From: URNF01 sp045638005
GTDB lineage: Bacteria > Bacillota > Clostridia > Oscillospirales > Acutalibacteraceae
Assembly: GCA_045638005.1 (NCBI GenBank)
Contig: JAZUAN010000021.1
Span: 1-7,977 of the forward strand
Length of the DNA: 7,977 bases
Direction: 5' to 3'
Shown here: positions 1 to 6,086 of the stretch, one piece after another
How the letters are laid out: each line of letters starts with the position of its first letter
Position numbering within the stretch: position 1 is the stretch's first letter
The notes under the pieces: model-generated
Databases searched by the model: none
What the model was told of the DNA's origin: nothing
What the model saw: only the letters and a program-made list of their open reading frames with translations
Position numbers and translations under genes: made by a program

Positions 1-1
1 G

Positions 2-139
2 AGCGCAGAGATCCGTGAGGAGATCGTCACCATTTCCACCGCGCTTGCGGAAAAGATGCTGGAAAGAGAAATCAAGCCTGAGGATCATCAGCAGCTTATT
101 TCCTCTTTCATGCAGGAAATAGGAGAAGACAATGACTGA
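2..139 (+). CDS. atpF: F-type ATP synthase subunit b, C-terminal fragment
   Basis: This is the end of a gene that begins before the window; only the last 45 codons and the TGA stop are present. The peptide begins SAEIREEIVTIST, continues through AEKMLEREIKPEDH and ends GEDND. The AEKxLEREI...DH pattern followed by a hydrophobic 'LISSFMQEI' tail is typical of the C-terminal end of bacterial b subunits. Subunit b is the peripheral stalk: a single N-terminal membrane helix (not visible here) and a long coiled coil that binds delta and holds the alpha3beta3 head still against the rotor. Its stop overlaps the atpH start by 8 nt, which fits translational coupling. The identification rests on this short tail plus the atpH-A-G-D-C genes that follow, so the context carries much of the weight. 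Confidence 0.88.
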   Translation, partial: SAEIREEIVTISTALAEKMLEREIKPEDHQQLISSFMQEIGEDND

Positions 140-662
140 AACTGCTAAGGAATACGCAGCCGCTTTATTTCTGCTCGCACGGGAAAGCGGTTTGGAAACC
201 GCTTTTGCCGACGCCTTAACAGCGGCGAAAGCACAGTTAGATGAAAATCCTGCATATATAGATATGCTTGCCTCCCCCGTTATCCCAAAGTCGGAGCGCA
301 TGAACGCGCTCAAAGCAGCTTTTGCGGATATACTGCCGGATGAGGTGTTGGTTTTCATACAATTGTTGTGCCAAAATGGGCATATCCGCAGTTTTCACGC
401 TTGCTACGATGCCTATATGGAGGCATATCGGGATATGCAAAAAATCTCGGTGGCACACATCACCAGTGCCGCCCCTCTCAGTGAAACGGAAAGGGAAAGC
501 TTAGTGCAAACGCTTTGCGCCCAATCCGGTCACACCGTCCGTGCAGAATACACCGTTAATCCCGCTCTCATAGGCGGCATCACAGTGGAAATCGACGGCA
601 AAGTGTTGGACGGCAGCCTTAAAAACCGCTTGCGCGAACTGAAAGAAGTGATAAGCACATGA
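132..662 (+). CDS. atpH: F-type ATP synthase subunit delta (OSCP family)
   Basis: The protein has 176 residues, the usual length for the delta/OSCP family. Delta sits on top of the F1 head and joins it to the b-subunit stalk. The N-terminal half looks like the helical bundle (KEYAAALFLLARESG at about residues 6-20, with the common 'LASPVIPKSERMNAL' segment near 46-60). The C-terminal part carries the family signature around residues 144-170, with NPALIGGITVEIDGKVLDGS and then LKNRLREL. The ATG at 132 follows an AGGAG at 121-125 with 6 nt spacing and lies inside the end of atpF. The stop overlaps the atpA ATG as ATGA (659-662). Position between b and alpha is the classical order. Nothing in the gene looks broken. 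Confidence 0.96.
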   Translation: MTETAKEYAAALFLLARESGLETAFADALTAAKAQLDENPAYIDMLASPVIPKSERMNALKAAFADILPDEVLVFIQLLCQNGHIRSFHACYDAYMEAYRDMQKISVAHITSAAPLSETERESLVQTLCAQSGHTVRAEYTVNPALIGGITVEIDGKVLDGSLKNRLRELKEVIST

Positions 663-2152
663 GTAATAAACCAGCTGAAATCAGCAGTATTATCAAAGAA
701 CAAATAAAGCAGTATCAGTCTCACGTGGAAATGGCGGAGACCGGTACGGTTATTTTGGTGGGCGACGGTATCGCCCGCGTATACGGACTGCGCAGCTGTA
801 TGGCAAGTGAGCTGCTGGAATTTGAAGACGGCAGCTTCGGTCTTGCGCAGAACTTGGAGGAGGAGACGGTATCCGTCGCACTCCTTTCCAATCAAAACAA
901 TATCCGCGAAGGCAGCGTGGTCAAGCGCACCGGTCGCGTGTTGTCAGTGCCGGTCGGTGAAGCGATGATCGGTCGCGTTGTGGATGCACTCGGTCAGCCC
1001 ATCGACGGCAAAGGACCGATTGCTACCACCCAAACCCGCCCCATCGAGTCGGAAGCACCCGGCATTATTGAAAGAAAAAGTGTTTCTGTGCCGCTGCAGA
1101 CCGGTATCAAAGCAATCGACAGCATGATCCCGATCGGTCGCGGACAACGCGAACTCATCATCGGTGACCGCCAGACAGGTAAAACGGTTATCGCGGTAGA
1201 CACCATTATCAATCAAAAAGACAGCGATGTGATCTGCATTTATGTTGCCATCGGACAAAAGAGTTCCTCGGTGGTACAACTTGTAAACGAACTTTCTGCC
1301 GCGGGCGCGATGGACTACACCATCGTGGTTTCCGCATCCGCATCCGAAAGCGCACCGCTGCAATATATCGCGCCCTATTCCGGTTGTGCGATGGCAGAAT
1401 ATTTCCGTGAACAAGGCAAGGATGTTTTGATCGTGTATGACGATCTTTCCAAGCACGCGGTGGCATACCGCGCACTCTCTTTGCTCATCCGTCGTCCTCC
1501 GGGTCGCGAAGCGTATCCCGGTGACGTTTTCTATCTGCATTCCCGTCTATTGGAGCGTGCCGCTTGTGTGGCGCCCGAATACGGCGGCGGCTCTATCACC
1601 GCTCTGCCCATTATCGAAACCCAAGCCGGTGACGTTTCCGCGTATATTCCCACCAATGTTATCTCCATCACCGACGGACAGATCTTCTTAGAGACCGAAC
1701 TGTTCCATGCAGGTATTATGCCGGCTATCAACCCCGGTATTTCGGTCAGCCGCGTCGGCGGTTCCGCACAGTTGAAAGCCATGAAAAAGGTATCCGGCGA
1801 ACTGAAATTGCTGTATTCACAGTATCGTGAACTGCAAGCATTCGCACAGTTCGGCAGCGATCTCGACGCGGACACCAAAGCGCGCTTAGCGCTCGGTGAA
1901 CGCATTGTGGCTGTTTTGAAGCAAAAGCGTAATTCCCCCGTACCGGTCGGCTGTCAGGTGGCGATTATTTATGCCGTTATCCACGGTTTCTTGGATACTG
2001 TCGCGGTCAACAAAGTGAACGACTATGAAAATCGTCTGTTTGACAAACTGCAGCACGATCACAAAGCTTTACTCGACCGCTTTGCAGGTGGCTATTTTGA
2101 GGACAGCGACGTGGAAGAACTGGAAGCCGTACTCAAAGGAATGCAGGGGTGA
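659..2152 (+). CDS. atpA: F-type ATP synthase subunit alpha
   Basis: The 497-residue protein is close to the usual length of about 500-510. Alpha subunits alternate with beta in the F1 hexamer and bind nucleotide at the non-catalytic sites. Visible landmarks are the N-terminal EISSIIKEQIKQY (residues 7-19) that contacts delta, a beta-barrel domain, the P-loop GDRQTGKT at 169-176, the Walker B strand VLIVYDD at 256-262, the GREAYPGDVFYLHSRLLER block at 282-300, and SVSRVGGSAQ at 362-371. R365 in the last block matches the alpha arginine finger that reaches into the catalytic beta site. The gene starts in a 4-nt overlap with atpH behind only a weak purine run, so translation is probably coupled. 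It ends 6 nt before atpG. No key residue is missing. Confidence 0.98.
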   Translation: MSNKPAEISSIIKEQIKQYQSHVEMAETGTVILVGDGIARVYGLRSCMASELLEFEDGSFGLAQNLEEETVSVALLSNQNNIREGSVVKRTGRVLSVPVGEAMIGRVVDALGQPIDGKGPIATTQTRPIESEAPGIIERKSVSVPLQTGIKAIDSMIPIGRGQRELIIGDRQTGKTVIAVDTIINQKDSDVICIYVAIGQKSSSVVQLVNELSAAGAMDYTIVVSASASESAPLQYIAPYSGCAMAEYFREQGKDVLIVYDDLSKHAVAYRALSLLIRRPPGREAYPGDVFYLHSRLLERAACVAPEYGGGSITALPIIETQAGDVSAYIPTNVISITDGQIFLETELFHAGIMPAINPGISVSRVGGSAQLKAMKKVSGELKLLYSQYRELQAFAQFGSDLDADTKARLALGERIVAVLKQKRNSPVPVGCQVAIIYAVIHGFLDTVAVNKVNDYENRLFDKLQHDHKALLDRFAGGYFEDSDVEELEAVLKGMQG

Positions 2153-2158
2153 TTACGC

Positions 2159-2959
2159 ATGGCTGATACAAAAGCACTGCGCGGGCGTATCAAAAGCGCG
2201 AACTCTACCCTGCATCTGACCAAGGCCATGGGACTTGTGGCATCTTCTAAAATCCGTCGTGCCAACGACGCTATGTTAAAAGGGCGGGAATATTTGGCGG
2301 CATTCCAAAACGCCATTGACCTACTCACCGCTTGCACTGAATGTGAAAAAAGTCCGTTCATGCAGGTAAGAGATAGCGATAGAACTCGTTTCATCGTGAT
2401 CGCAGGTGACCGTGGCATGGCGGGCGGCTATAACGCAAATATCTTTCGACTGATCGCCTCCCTCCCCTCTGCTGACATTATCCCGATCGGTAAACGCGCT
2501 TGTGACCGTTTCGGAAAAGAAGCAATTTCTTCGGAGATGTATACTTCCAAAGATGCTTCTGCCCTTTCAAAGATGCTTTGTGCAGACTTTGCGGCAGGGA
2601 AATTTGATAAGCTTGGCATTATTTCTACCAAATATGTTTCCATGATGACCCAGGATGCAACCGTCAGCTGGGTTTTACCGCTGACAAGGTGTGAGGCTTC
2701 ACAGGATACCGGCATTATCTTCGAGCCGAATGAAGCTGAGGTTTTGGAACAGGTTGTGCCCGCTTACGTCACCGCCTGCATCATGGCAGCGGTACGCGAG
2801 AGCTTTGCAAGCGAAGTTGCCGCACGCCGTATGGCGATGGATTCCGCCGGTAAAAATGCACAGCAAATGATTGACAATCTGCAGCTCGAATATAATCGTG
2901 CACGGCAAAGCGCCATCACGCAGGAAATCACCGAAATCGTTGCCGGCAGCGGCAGCTAA
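2159..2959 (+). CDS. atpG: F-type ATP synthase subunit gamma
   Basis: Gamma is the central rotor shaft that turns within the alpha3beta3 head. The 266-residue product is somewhat shorter than the common 280-290. The N-terminal helix reads ALRGRIKSANSTLHLTKAM, then LVASSKIRRA (about residues 6-35), matching the family's 'RRI.S...T..ITKAM..VA..K.RRA'. The DRGMAGGYNANIF block near residues 84-96 matches the conserved 'D.GLCGG.N' motif. The C-terminal coiled-coil helix contains RMAMDSAGKNAQQMIDNL and YNRARQSAITQEITEIV, the family's C-terminal signature. The start follows an AGGGG-type ribosome binding site at the end of atpA. The shorter length appears to come from the central domain; both signature ends are intact. 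Confidence 0.96.
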   Translation: MADTKALRGRIKSANSTLHLTKAMGLVASSKIRRANDAMLKGREYLAAFQNAIDLLTACTECEKSPFMQVRDSDRTRFIVIAGDRGMAGGYNANIFRLIASLPSADIIPIGKRACDRFGKEAISSEMYTSKDASALSKMLCADFAAGKFDKLGIISTKYVSMMTQDATVSWVLPLTRCEASQDTGIIFEPNEAEVLEQVVPAYVTACIMAAVRESFASEVAARRMAMDSAGKNAQQMIDNLQLEYNRARQSAITQEITEIVAGSGS

Positions 2960-2960
2960 G

Positions 2961-2966
2961 AAGGAG
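2961..2966 (+). promoter_or_regulatory. Ribosome binding site that decides the atpD start
   Basis: AAGGAG lies 8 nt upstream of the TTG at 2975-2977. A GTG at 2966-2968 is in the same frame but overlaps this Shine-Dalgarno sequence, so it cannot be served by it. The protein from the TTG begins MKDLHIGTVAQV, as expected for beta subunits. The upstream GTG would only add three residues. Confidence 0.8.
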
Positions 2967-2974
2967 TGTTTCAC

Positions 2975-4375
2975 TTGAAGGATTTGCATATCGGCACTGT
3001 CGCACAGGTCATGGGACCTGTTGTAGACGTGCGATTTGAAGAAGGCGGTCTGCCCGCCATTTATAACGCGCTCACCGTGCCGGTGGGCGACCGCACCCTG
3101 ACCGTTGAGGTGGCGCAGCACATCGGTGACAGCACCGCCCGCTGCATTGCTATGGCATCCACCGACGGTCTCACCCGCGGTACCAAAGTTACCGATACCG
3201 GTAAGCCGATCAGCGTGCCGGTCGGCAGAGAGACGCTGGGGCGTATTTTCAATGTACTCGGAGACGCTGTAGATAATCAGCCCGCACCCGAAAATACCGA
3301 ACGCTGGGATATTCACCGTCCCGCTCCCGCGTATGCGGAACTTGCTACCTCTACTGAAATTTTGGAGACCGGCATCAAGGTTATCGACCTGATCTGTCCC
3401 TATTCCAAGGGTGGTAAGATCGGTTTGTTCGGTGGTGCAGGTGTTGGCAAGACGGTTCTCATCATGGAGCTGATCAACAACGTTGCCAAACAGCACGGCG
3501 GTCTGTCCGTGTTCACCGGTGTTGGCGAACGCACCCGTGAAGGCAACGACCTTTACAATGAAATGAAGCAAAGCGGTGTTCTCAACAACACAGCTTTGGT
3601 ATACGGTCAGATGAACGAGCCGCCCGGAGCGCGTATGCGCGTGGGTCTCTCGGGTCTGACCATGGCAGAATATTTCCGCGATACTGAGGGTCAGGACGTT
3701 CTTTTGTTCATCGACAACATTTTCCGCTTTACCCAGGCTGGTAGTGAGGTTTCCGCGCTACTTGGTCGTATGCCCTCCGCTGTTGGTTATCAACCGACAC
3801 TGGCAACCGAAATGGGTGCGCTGCAAGAGCGTATTACATCCACCAAACGCGGTTCCATCACCTCGGTGCAGGCAGTGTATGTCCCCGCTGACGACTTGAC
3901 CGACCCCGCACCCGCTACCACCTTCGCGCATCTGGATGCAACCACTGTTTTGTCCAGAAGTATCGCCTCACAGGGTATCTATCCTGCGGTGGATCCGCTG
4001 GAATCTACCAGCCGTATCCTCTCCCCCGATATTTTGGGCGAAGAGCATTATCGCGTTGCGCGTGAAGTGCAGCGTATTCTGCAAAGATACAATGAACTGA
4101 TGGACATCATCGCTATCATGGGTATGGATGAATTGTCGGATGATGACAAGTTGCTGGTACAGCGTGCCAGAAAAATCCAACGTTTCTTGTCCCAGCCGTT
4201 CTATGTATCCGAGAAATTCACCGGTATCCCCGGCACGTATGTACCGCTTAGCGAAACTATCCGCGGCTTTGCCGAGATCATCGACGGCAAGCACGACGAC
4301 CTGCCCGAATCCGCATTCTTGTTCGTGGGTACCATCGATGAGGCAGTAGAAAAAGCAAAGAAGGCATCTGTATGA
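2975..4375 (+). CDS. atpD: F-type ATP synthase subunit beta (catalytic)
   Basis: This is the catalytic subunit that makes or hydrolyses ATP. From the TTG start it has 466 residues, normal for the family. Motifs in order are the N-terminal barrel with GTVAQVMGPVVDVRF (7-21), STEILETGIKVIDL (126-139), the P-loop GGAGVGKT at 153-160, GERTREG at 184-190 with the catalytic glutamate E185, the Walker B strand LLFID at 243-247, the adenine-pocket region IYPAVDPLES at 335-344, and the DELSD loop at 385-389. The usual 'DELSDEDK' reads DELSDDDK here, a conservative change. TTG was preferred over the in-frame GTG at 2966 because of ribosome binding site spacing. The stop overlaps atpC by 4 nt. The gene is intact. 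Confidence 0.98.
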   Translation: MKDLHIGTVAQVMGPVVDVRFEEGGLPAIYNALTVPVGDRTLTVEVAQHIGDSTARCIAMASTDGLTRGTKVTDTGKPISVPVGRETLGRIFNVLGDAVDNQPAPENTERWDIHRPAPAYAELATSTEILETGIKVIDLICPYSKGGKIGLFGGAGVGKTVLIMELINNVAKQHGGLSVFTGVGERTREGNDLYNEMKQSGVLNNTALVYGQMNEPPGARMRVGLSGLTMAEYFRDTEGQDVLLFIDNIFRFTQAGSEVSALLGRMPSAVGYQPTLATEMGALQERITSTKRGSITSVQAVYVPADDLTDPAPATTFAHLDATTVLSRSIASQGIYPAVDPLESTSRILSPDILGEEHYRVAREVQRILQRYNELMDIIAIMGMDELSDDDKLLVQRARKIQRFLSQPFYVSEKFTGIPGTYVPLSETIRGFAEIIDGKHDDLPESAFLFVGTIDEAVEKAKKASV

Positions 4376-4629
4376 AAACCTTTCGCTTAATTGTTTCCTC
4401 CCCTGACGGCAACGTGTTTGAGGGAGAAATTGCACAACTGATCTTACGCGGCGCTAACGGCGATCTTGCTGTGATGGCCGGACACATCCCCTTTATCACG
4501 CCGGTCATGCCGGGCGTTTGCCGTATCTTTGCAGAAGACGGCAGTGAAACCGTCGCCAAAACAGCAGGCGGTCTTTTGACCGTCTCAAGCGACGAAGTGA
4601 CGCTGTTATCCGACAGTTTCACCCTATAA
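4372..4629 (+). CDS. atpC: F-type ATP synthase subunit epsilon, short form lacking the C-terminal domain
   Basis: Epsilon sits at the foot of gamma on the c-ring. The product has 85 residues, against about 130-140 in many bacteria. What is present is the N-terminal beta-sandwich: FRLIVSSPDGNVFEGE at 4-19, then the characteristic GDLAVMAGHIPFITPV at 30-45, then the TAGGLLTVSSDEVTLLSDS strands at 64-82. The two C-terminal helices, which in many bacteria bind ATP and inhibit hydrolysis, are absent. Reading past the stop in frame shows no helical-domain sequence, and the operon terminator begins only 15 nt later, so this is a clean short gene and not an obvious frameshift. Similar short epsilon subunits are known, for example in green sulfur bacteria. 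Start: ATG in a 4-nt overlap with atpD, with AAGAAGG 7 nt upstream. Confidence 0.94.
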   Translation: MKTFRLIVSSPDGNVFEGEIAQLILRGANGDLAVMAGHIPFITPVMPGVCRIFAEDGSETVAKTAGGLLTVSSDEVTLLSDSFTL

Positions 4630-4644
4630 GAATATTGCTTTTCC

Positions 4645-4683
4645 TAGGCGGCGCGGTTAGATATCGCGCCGCCTATTTTTTTT
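4645..4683 (+). terminator. Intrinsic terminator of the ATP synthase operon
   Basis: A perfect 11-bp GC-rich stem (arms 4645-4655 and 4665-4675, containing GGCGGCGCG) with a 9-nt loop is followed by eight T at 4676-4683. It lies 15 nt after the atpC stop, so it ends the atp transcript. Confidence 0.93.
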
Positions 4684-4712
4684 ACAAGGAGAATACCTAT
4701 TTAACGCAAAAC

Positions 4713-4752
4713 AAGCACAAAGAGGTACCCCAAAGGGTACCTCTTTGTGCTT
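4713..4752 (-). terminator. Intrinsic terminator after tRNA-Gln
   Basis: A perfect 18-bp inverted repeat (arms 4713-4730 and 4735-4752) has a 4-nt loop (CAAA on the + strand). On the - strand it begins at the last base of the tRNA-Gln CCA end and is followed by GTTTTGCGTT, a modest T-rich tail. Its position directly after the last tRNA of the cluster supports a terminator, although the tail is not a pure T run. Confidence 0.75.
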
Positions 4753-4825
4753 GGCTGGGATGGCTGGAATCGAACCAGCACGGGCAGAGTCAAAGTCTGC
4801 TGTCCTACCACTAGACTACACCCCA
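4752..4825 (-). tRNA. trnQ: tRNA-Gln (anticodon TTG)
   Basis: Read on the - strand, this 74-nt gene folds as a full cloverleaf. The acceptor is TGGGGTG/CATCCCA with U1-A72 as usual for tRNA-Gln and one G-U pair. The D arm is GTCT...GGAC, and the anticodon stem GCAGA/TCTGC holds the loop CTTTGAC with anticodon TTG. The T arm is GCTGG-TTCGATT-CCAGC, and the discriminator G is followed by an encoded CCA. It is the last of four tRNA genes and is separated from tRNA-His by 96 nt that include a hairpin. Confidence 0.97.
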
Positions 4826-4862
4826 ATATTTAGTTCGGTTGGGATAAAAGAATTATCCTATT

Positions 4863-4915
4863 AAAAAAGACCTGTCTTGCGCTGCAAATGAACATTGTAA
4901 GGCAGATCTGTTTTT
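4863..4915. terminator. Possible bidirectional terminator between tRNA-His and tRNA-Gln
   Basis: Arms 4868-4880 and 4897-4909 pair over 13 positions with one mismatch and G-U pairs. Six A at 4863-4868 precede the stem and five T at 4911-4915 follow it, so either strand would give a stem followed by a U run. On the - strand it would end or attenuate the Gly-Arg-His transcript before tRNA-Gln. On the + strand it could stop read-through from the atp side. The pairing is imperfect, so efficiency is uncertain. Confidence 0.55.
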
Positions 4916-4921
4916 ATAAAA

Positions 4922-4999
4922 TGGGGTGGGTGATGGGACTCGAACCCACGGTCTCCAGAGCCACAATCTGGCGCTTTAACCAACTAAGCTACATCCACC
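4922..4999 (-). tRNA. trnH: tRNA-His (anticodon GTG)
   Basis: Read on the - strand, this 78-nt gene includes the extra G at -1 that marks tRNA-His, opposite C73. The anticodon stem CCAGA/TCTGG holds the loop TTGTGGC with anticodon GTG. The D arm is GCTT/AAGC, the T arm is GTGGG-TTCGAGT-CCCAT, and CCA is encoded. The acceptor stem GTGGATG/CACCCAC carries one A-C mismatch (A5 with C68). The rest is canonical. It starts 3 nt after the tRNA-Arg end and must share its transcript. Confidence 0.96.
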
Positions 5000-5002
5000 A
5001 TA

Positions 5003-5079
5003 TGGCGCCCCTGAAGGGACTCGAACCCCTGACGCTCTGCTTAGAAGGCAGATGCTCTATCGAGCTGAGCTACAGGCGC
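5003..5079 (-). tRNA. trnR: tRNA-Arg (anticodon TCT)
   Basis: Read on the - strand, this 77-nt gene has anticodon stem TCTGC/GCAGA and loop CTTCTAA with anticodon TCT, which reads AGA/AGG codons. The D arm is GCTC/GAGC, the T arm is AGGGG-TTCGAGT-CCCTT, and the discriminator G is followed by CCA. The acceptor is GCGCCTG paired with CAGGGGC, which leaves a G-G mismatch at position 3-70; family members normally pair fully here. All other arms are intact. Confidence 0.95.
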
Positions 5080-5110
5080 GTGTTTGACGCCCTCAGGCGT
5101 GATCAACATT

Positions 5111-5184
5111 TGGAGCGGGTGATGGGAATCGAACCCACACAACCAGCTTGGAAGGCTGGGGTTCTACCACTGAACTACACCCGC
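5111..5184 (-). tRNA. trnG: tRNA-Gly (anticodon TCC)
   Basis: Read on the - strand, this 74-nt gene has a fully paired acceptor GCGGGTG/CACCCGC and an anticodon stem CCAGC/GCTGG with loop CTTCCAA, giving anticodon TCC for GGA/GGG codons. The T arm is GTGGG-TTCGATT-CCCAT, and a discriminator T precedes the encoded CCA. It is the first gene of the cluster, 17 nt from the -10 box of a strong promoter. A 31-nt spacer with a small ACGCC/GGCGT hairpin separates it from tRNA-Arg. Confidence 0.98.
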
Positions 5185-5201
5185 GGATCAAAGCGTTGAT
5201 A

Positions 5202-5230
5202 ATGATACCACAACTACGCCGTTCTGTCAA
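5202..5230 (-). promoter_or_regulatory. Sigma-A type promoter for the tRNA cluster
   Basis: On the - strand a perfect -35 box TTGACA (5225-5230) is followed by a 17-nt spacer and a -10 box TATCAT (5202-5207). Transcription would start a few nucleotides before tRNA-Gly (5' end at 5184). The near-consensus sequence suits high, growth-linked tRNA expression. No terminator is visible between the upstream LCP-like gene and this promoter, so some read-through from that gene is possible. Confidence 0.88.
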
Positions 5231-5273
5231 GTGAATTCGGGCATTTTTATTCTTTTTTTATACATATTTATTA

Positions 5274-6002
5274 TCATTCGACCGTTGCTGCGGTTTGAAG
5301 CGCTTGCAGCAAGGCGGAATACTTTTCAAAATCATATATACGGATATCGGTATCTGCGTTTTCGACAAAAGCAGCATAGATGTGTGCTGCTTCACGCTTT
5401 GTATCGACGTACCGTTCAAAAAGCTCCGCATGTAGCGCAGCCACCGTTTCCGCACCGTCCTTTTCCCCACTCAAAGCACGCAGCAGATCCAATACCTGAT
5501 TGGCAGAAAGGTGCAGTTGACCCGCGGGAAAGGATATCGTCACCCCTGCATCATCGGTATATTGGAGTGCACCGTCCAACGTTACCGTCGCGCCGTCTCC
5601 GTAATATTCCAGCATCTGTTTTAACCCTTCAAAGGTGATATCCGCATAATATTCAGCCTGCAAGGATTCCTTTAAGACGGCGGCACCATCTCGTTTGTAC
5701 AGCGCCATCAAATCCCCATCCGTGATAGGCTCGGTTTTTATTACGCCTTGCGGCTCAATGTGCAATACCGTTAGAAAAGCGTTCTCCCCCTCTTCTAACA
5801 CGCATACAATTCGAAGCGGCTCAGCAATCGGTAATGCCTGCTGCTCCCCTATCTGTCGTCCTCCTTGTCCTTCTACCGCCTCGACTTTTCTGATACGGTT
5901 TACGGTCGTCGTCCCTAACAACAACAGCACGGACATAAAAATCGGCAACAATATGGTCATCTTTTTCTCAAATGACACCTCTTTTAACTGTATTTTTCGC
6001 AT
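5274..6002 (-). CDS. Membrane-anchored protein with a degenerate LytR-CpsA-Psr (LCP)-like domain
   Basis: The 242-residue product has a short basic cytoplasmic start, one membrane segment at about residues 17-35 (ILLPIFMSVLLLLGTTTV) and an extracellular remainder, so it is probably anchored with its C-terminus outside. Two stretches recall the LCP fold. AFLTVLHIEPQGVIKTEPITD (about 75-95, quoted in part) parallels the 'sDtmmlv.inp.....lSiPRD' core. YYADITFEGLKQMLEYYG, continuing through LQYTDDAGVTISFPAGQLHLS to LDLLRA (118-176), parallels 'YY..v.f.gf..lvd.lGGV...Y.D....i.l.aG...L.g..aL.y.R'. LCP enzymes transfer wall polymers to peptidoglycan. The arginine of the PRD motif and the later R-x-R are not seen here, so catalysis is doubtful. 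Start: the ATG has GGAGAG 8 nt upstream (6011-6016). It is divergent from perR. The family call is inference from pattern and may be wrong. Confidence 0.6.
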   Translation of the reverse strand: MRKIQLKEVSFEKKMTILLPIFMSVLLLLGTTTVNRIRKVEAVEGQGGRQIGEQQALPIAEPLRIVCVLEEGENAFLTVLHIEPQGVIKTEPITDGDLMALYKRDGAAVLKESLQAEYYADITFEGLKQMLEYYGDGATVTLDGALQYTDDAGVTISFPAGQLHLSANQVLDLLRALSGEKDGAETVAALHAELFERYVDTKREAAHIYAAFVENADTDIRIYDFEKYSALLQALQTAATVE

Positions 6003-6057
6003 ATATAATACTCTCCAAAATAAAACACAAAAAAATTAAAAAACTTGCAAAAAAGTA

Positions 6058-6086
6058 TTGACAAATTTAAAACTTTGAATTATTAT
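6058..6086 (+). promoter_or_regulatory. Promoter of the perR-rubrerythrin-ferritin module
   Basis: A perfect TTGACA (6058-6063) is followed after 17 nt by TATTAT (6081-6086). An overlapping TATAAT at 6084-6089 gives a 20-nt spacer and is less likely. The region is AT-rich and lies 37 nt before the repressor ATG. The -10 lies inside a 34-bp near-palindrome. Confidence 0.8.

Noticed and set aside
944..1540. 198-codon open frame on the - strand
   Set aside because: It lies wholly antisense within atpA, whose frame is clearly coding.
2699..3571. 290-codon open frame on the - strand
   Set aside because: It is antisense to the conserved atpG and atpD genes, has no ribosome binding site I can support, and reads as a low-order His/Cys-rich shadow.
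3968..4435. 155-codon - strand frame across the atpD/atpC junction
   Set aside because: It is a shadow of two well-supported genes on the + strand.
4842..4858. Small GGATAA/TTATCC hairpin upstream of tRNA-Gln
   Set aside because: Six AT-rich base pairs with no U run; it could arise by chance and supports no function.
4888..5199. 103-codon + strand open frame with 'MGLEPTVSR' and 'GLEPLTLC' segments
   Set aside because: It runs antisense through three tRNA genes; such peptides are a common artefact of reading tRNA genes on the wrong strand.
5231..5638. 135-codon + strand frame opposite the LCP-like gene
   Set aside because: No ribosome binding site and no recognisable sequence; the - strand frame has a membrane helix, a good ribosome binding site and a coherent domain.
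6017..6064. Promoter for the - strand LCP-like gene (TTGTCA on the - strand near 6059-6064)
   Set aside because: The region is so AT-rich that many weak -10 matches exist, and none has a convincing spacing and sequence. A divergent promoter must exist but I cannot place it.
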